Shown piece by piece: positions 5,033-6,967 of a stretch of DNA of 6,967 nt. The stretch is taken from positions 1 to 6,967 of the forward strand of contig JBGPNM010000057.1 of the NCBI GenBank assembly GCA_041487535.1, written 5' to 3'. Origin of the DNA: JANWHZ01 sp041487535 (GTDB taxonomy: Bacteria; Patescibacteriota; Saccharimonadia; Saccharimonadales; UBA4665). Below the pieces are notes generated by a model that saw only the letters and a program-made list of their open reading frames with translations, searched no databases and was not told the DNA's origin. The translations under genes were made by a program, and so were the position numbers. Position 1 is the stretch's first letter. The number at the start of each line of letters is the position of its first letter.

Positions 5033-6021
5033 ACAATATACATCTGGTCGGTAACGTTACGGACAAAGATATAGTCAAAGAGCCGATCCGGGCGGGGTTC
5101 GGGCGGGGGCTGAAGAAAGCAGGTGAGATTGACACTCGGGTGGTGGCTGCGTGCGCGGATTTGACCGACTCCACCAAAATGAATCTGTTTGCTTCGGCAT
5201 TTCCGGAGCGTTTTATACAAATCGGCATCGGCGAGCAGAACCTGGTGACAACCGGTACGGGCCTGGCGGCGATGGGCAAAATCCCGTTTGTCAGCAGCTA
5301 TGCCGCCTTCATGCCGGGCCGCTGCTGGGAACAGATACGGACGACCATCTGCCTGAATGACCGGCCGGTCAAATTGATAGGTTCGCACGCCGGCATCAGC
5401 GTGGGGCCGGACGGGGCTACGCACCAGATGCTGGAAGACATCGCCCTGATGCGGGCGCTGCCGAACATGGTTGTGATTGCGCCGTGCGACAGCGTGGAGG
5501 CGGAAAAGGCGACGCTGGCCATGGCGCGAGACAAACGGCCGAATTATATGCGCCTGGCGCGCGAAGCCACGCCGGTTATCACGACGCCCGATACACCCTT
5601 TGAAATCGGCACAGCCTATGTGCTGACGCCGGGCGAGGATGTGACGATCATTGCCACCGGCACCATGACGTACCAGGCGCTAGTCGCCGCCGACAGGCTG
5701 TTTAAGGACGGTATTGATGCCGAAGTCGTGCACGTGCCGACGATCAAACCGCTTGATGCAGAGACGATCCTGAAGAGCGTGCGCAAGACCGGCCGCGTCG
5801 TTACGGCCGAAGAAGCGCAAATAAACGGCGGCTTGGGCGGTGCTATCGCCGAGCTGCTTGGCGAAGAATTTCCGGCGCCGATGAAGCGCATCGGCATGCA
5901 AGACCGCTTCGGCGAATCAGGCGAACCGGACGAGCTGCTCACGCACTTCGGCTTAGACGCCAAGCATATTCAGCTGGCTGCGCACCATGTGGTTAACATG
6001 AAGCCGCCGCTCCGAGCCTGA
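5029..6021 (+). CDS. tkt: Transketolase, C-terminal (pyrimidine-binding) subunit
   Basis: Second half of the split transketolase, 330 aa, covering the pyrimidine-binding and C-terminal domains. Landmarks: ADLTDST (43-49), the catalytic Glu69 of GIGEQN that activates the cofactor, the aromatic-rich SSYAAFMPGR (89-98), His120 and His132 in the segment from GSHAGISVG to DGATHQ, the phosphate-binding arginines in NYMRLAR (172-178), and INGGLGGAIAE (265-275) in the last domain. The ATG at 5029 is chosen over an upstream in-frame GTG at 4969 because it has a strong gaggagg (5017-5023) five bases away and overlaps the previous stop as ATGA. This overlap implies translational coupling to the membrane protein gene rather than directly to the N-half. 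The related 1-deoxyxylulose-5-phosphate synthase family is excluded by the split layout and motifs. Near full length, with no broken motif. Confidence 0.95.
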   Translation: MNNIHLVGNVTDKDIVKEPIRAGFGRGLKKAGEIDTRVVAACADLTDSTKMNLFASAFPERFIQIGIGEQNLVTTGTGLAAMGKIPFVSSYAAFMPGRCWEQIRTTICLNDRPVKLIGSHAGISVGPDGATHQMLEDIALMRALPNMVVIAPCDSVEAEKATLAMARDKRPNYMRLAREATPVITTPDTPFEIGTAYVLTPGEDVTIIATGTMTYQALVAADRLFKDGIDAEVVHVPTIKPLDAETILKSVRKTGRVVTAEEAQINGGLGGAIAELLGEEFPAPMKRIGMQDRFGESGEPDELLTHFGLDAKHIQLAAHHVVNMKPPLRA

Positions 6022-6044
6022 TAGAGTATTTAAAGCCGCGTGAG

Positions 6045-6074
6045 TTGGCAAAAGCGACCATGAGCTTCTATACT
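6045..6074 (+). promoter_or_regulatory. Sigma-70-type promoter for the aldolase gene
   Basis: TTGGCA (6045-6050) and TATACT (6069-6074) are separated by 18 bp in the 79-nt gap after the transketolase C-half. Transcription would begin near 6081, giving a short leader of about 20 nt that contains the aaagga ribosome site. Read-through from the transketolase unit is also likely because I see no terminator before it. Confidence 0.6.
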
Positions 6075-6100
6075 TTAAGCGTAATGGAAAGGAATCGTAT

Positions 6101-6967
6101 ATGCCGAGTACCCTTATGCAGATCCGCCGCAATTGCGCTAAGGCACGGGAGCGCATGGCCGCCGCGCGCGCCGAACATTGGGCATTCGGAGCTTTCAATC
6201 TCGACGACCAGCCAACGCTAAGGGCGGTGGTTCAGGCTGCCGCCAGCAAGAAATCGCCGGTGATGGTAGAAGTAAGCCAGGGAGAGGTGGACGATATCGG
6301 CCTGGATAACGTGCGCGATATGGTGGACAACTTCCGTGCGGAATTCGGCGCAGAAGTGTACGTCAACCTTGACCACTCACCGTCGGTGGAAGCGGCCAAG
6401 AAAGGTATTGAGGCCGGCTTCGAATTTATCCATATTGATGTCAGCCAGGCCAACCACGACGCTACCGACGAAGAAATCATCGCGGCGACCAAAGAAGTCG
6501 TGGCCTATGCCAAGTTCACCGGCGCGCTGGTAGAGAGCGAGCCGCATTACTTCGGCGGTTCTTCCAATCTCCACAAAGAGGCAATTGATTATGAGGAAAT
6601 TAAAAAGACCTTCAGTACGCCGGAAGGGGCGCGGGCCTTCGTGGACGCTACCGGCATTGACACGTTCGCGGCCGCGATTGGCAACCTGCACGGCAAGTAC
6701 CCGGTTCCGAAGCAGCTGGACCTGGAACTTTTGCAACGGATCCGTGACGCACTCGGTTGCAATATCAGCCTGCACGGCGGCAGCGATACACCCGGGCATT
6801 TCTTTGTCAGCGCCGTGCAAATCGGCGTCACTAAAGTTAACATAAACTCCGATATGCGCATTGCTTACCGCGAGACGTTGGAGAAAGTGCTGCGCGAGAA
6901 TCCCGATGAATACTCTGTCGCCAAGCTCGTTGGTAAGGATGTTGTGGCGGCGGTCCAGGCAGTAGTA
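6101..6967 (+). CDS. fba: Class II fructose-bisphosphate aldolase family, 3'-truncated by the window
   Basis: The frame is open from the ATG at 6101 to the window edge (289 codons, no stop), so a C-terminal part is missing, probably short. Class II aldolases are zinc enzymes that split or join fructose-1,6-bisphosphate and triose phosphates. Visible sites: Asp91-His92 in VNLDH (catalytic Asp and zinc ligand), Asp113 in IHIDVSQ, Glu145/Glu147 in VESE, zinc ligands His198 (GNLHGKY) and His225 (LHGGSD), and KVNINSD (245-251). Three segments differ from common members: VESEPHYFGG where E-L-G-x-x-GG is usual, SGIP replaced by SDTP, and NINSD where E. coli FbaA has NIDTD. The start has aaagga (6088-6093) at good spacing. 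Tagatose-bisphosphate and other ketose-bisphosphate aldolases share the fold, so the substrate is inferred from the neighbouring gap and transketolase genes. Confidence 0.93.
   Translation, partial: MPSTLMQIRRNCAKARERMAAARAEHWAFGAFNLDDQPTLRAVVQAAASKKSPVMVEVSQGEVDDIGLDNVRDMVDNFRAEFGAEVYVNLDHSPSVEAAKKGIEAGFEFIHIDVSQANHDATDEEIIAATKEVVAYAKFTGALVESEPHYFGGSSNLHKEAIDYEEIKKTFSTPEGARAFVDATGIDTFAAAIGNLHGKYPVPKQLDLELLQRIRDALGCNISLHGGSDTPGHFFVSAVQIGVTKVNINSDMRIAYRETLEKVLRENPDEYSVAKLVGKDVVAAVQAVV

Noticed and set aside
1..6967. CRISPR array, transposon ends, tRNA or rRNA
   Set aside because: No regularly spaced repeats, transposase reading frame, cloverleaf or rRNA-like conserved segments were seen on either strand.

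Overview
The window reads as a bacterial chromosome segment carrying a compact central-carbon module: inorganic pyrophosphatase, then gap - rpiB - rpe - (small gene) - transketolase N-half - (membrane protein gene) - transketolase C-half - class II aldolase. All supported genes are on the + strand. The split transketolase, the non-oxidative pentose phosphate genes next to gap and a class II aldolase, and the lineage-specific motif variants suggest a Patescibacteria/CPR bacterium, perhaps Saccharibacteria. That placement is inference from layout and protein style, not a database result. Three genes end in TGA at the expected family length (ppa, the membrane protein, the transketolase C-half), so UGA is a stop here. 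This argues against the UGA=Gly lineages such as Gracilibacteria.

Layout: 1-150 holds the unresolved end of an upstream transcript and a good intrinsic terminator (104-136). 151-339 is a weak small ORF. 371-904 is ppa, apparently transcribed alone. A clear promoter (992-1020) precedes gap, rpiB and rpe, which are packed with 23-nt and 1-nt spacings. 3197-3765 is an A+T-rich interval with a second small ORF, candidate promoters, palindromes and an imperfect copy of the transketolase start region. 3766-6021 holds the two transketolase halves, with a two-helix membrane protein gene between them, overlapping both neighbours. A second clear promoter (6045-6074) precedes the aldolase, which runs off the right edge without a stop.

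Together the enzymes can interconvert pentose, tetrose, hexose and triose phosphates (RpiB, Rpe, transketolase, aldolase) and pass glyceraldehyde-3-phosphate into lower glycolysis (Gap), while pyrophosphatase pulls biosynthetic reactions forward. The core enzyme genes are G+C-rich (about 55-67% in the lines I counted). The membrane protein gene (about 43%) and the spacer around 3541-3660 (about 34%) are much lower. The most unusual points are the membrane protein gene inside the transketolase pair and the family-motif departures in the epimerase, isomerase and aldolase. I saw no mobile element, CRISPR array, tRNA or rRNA.
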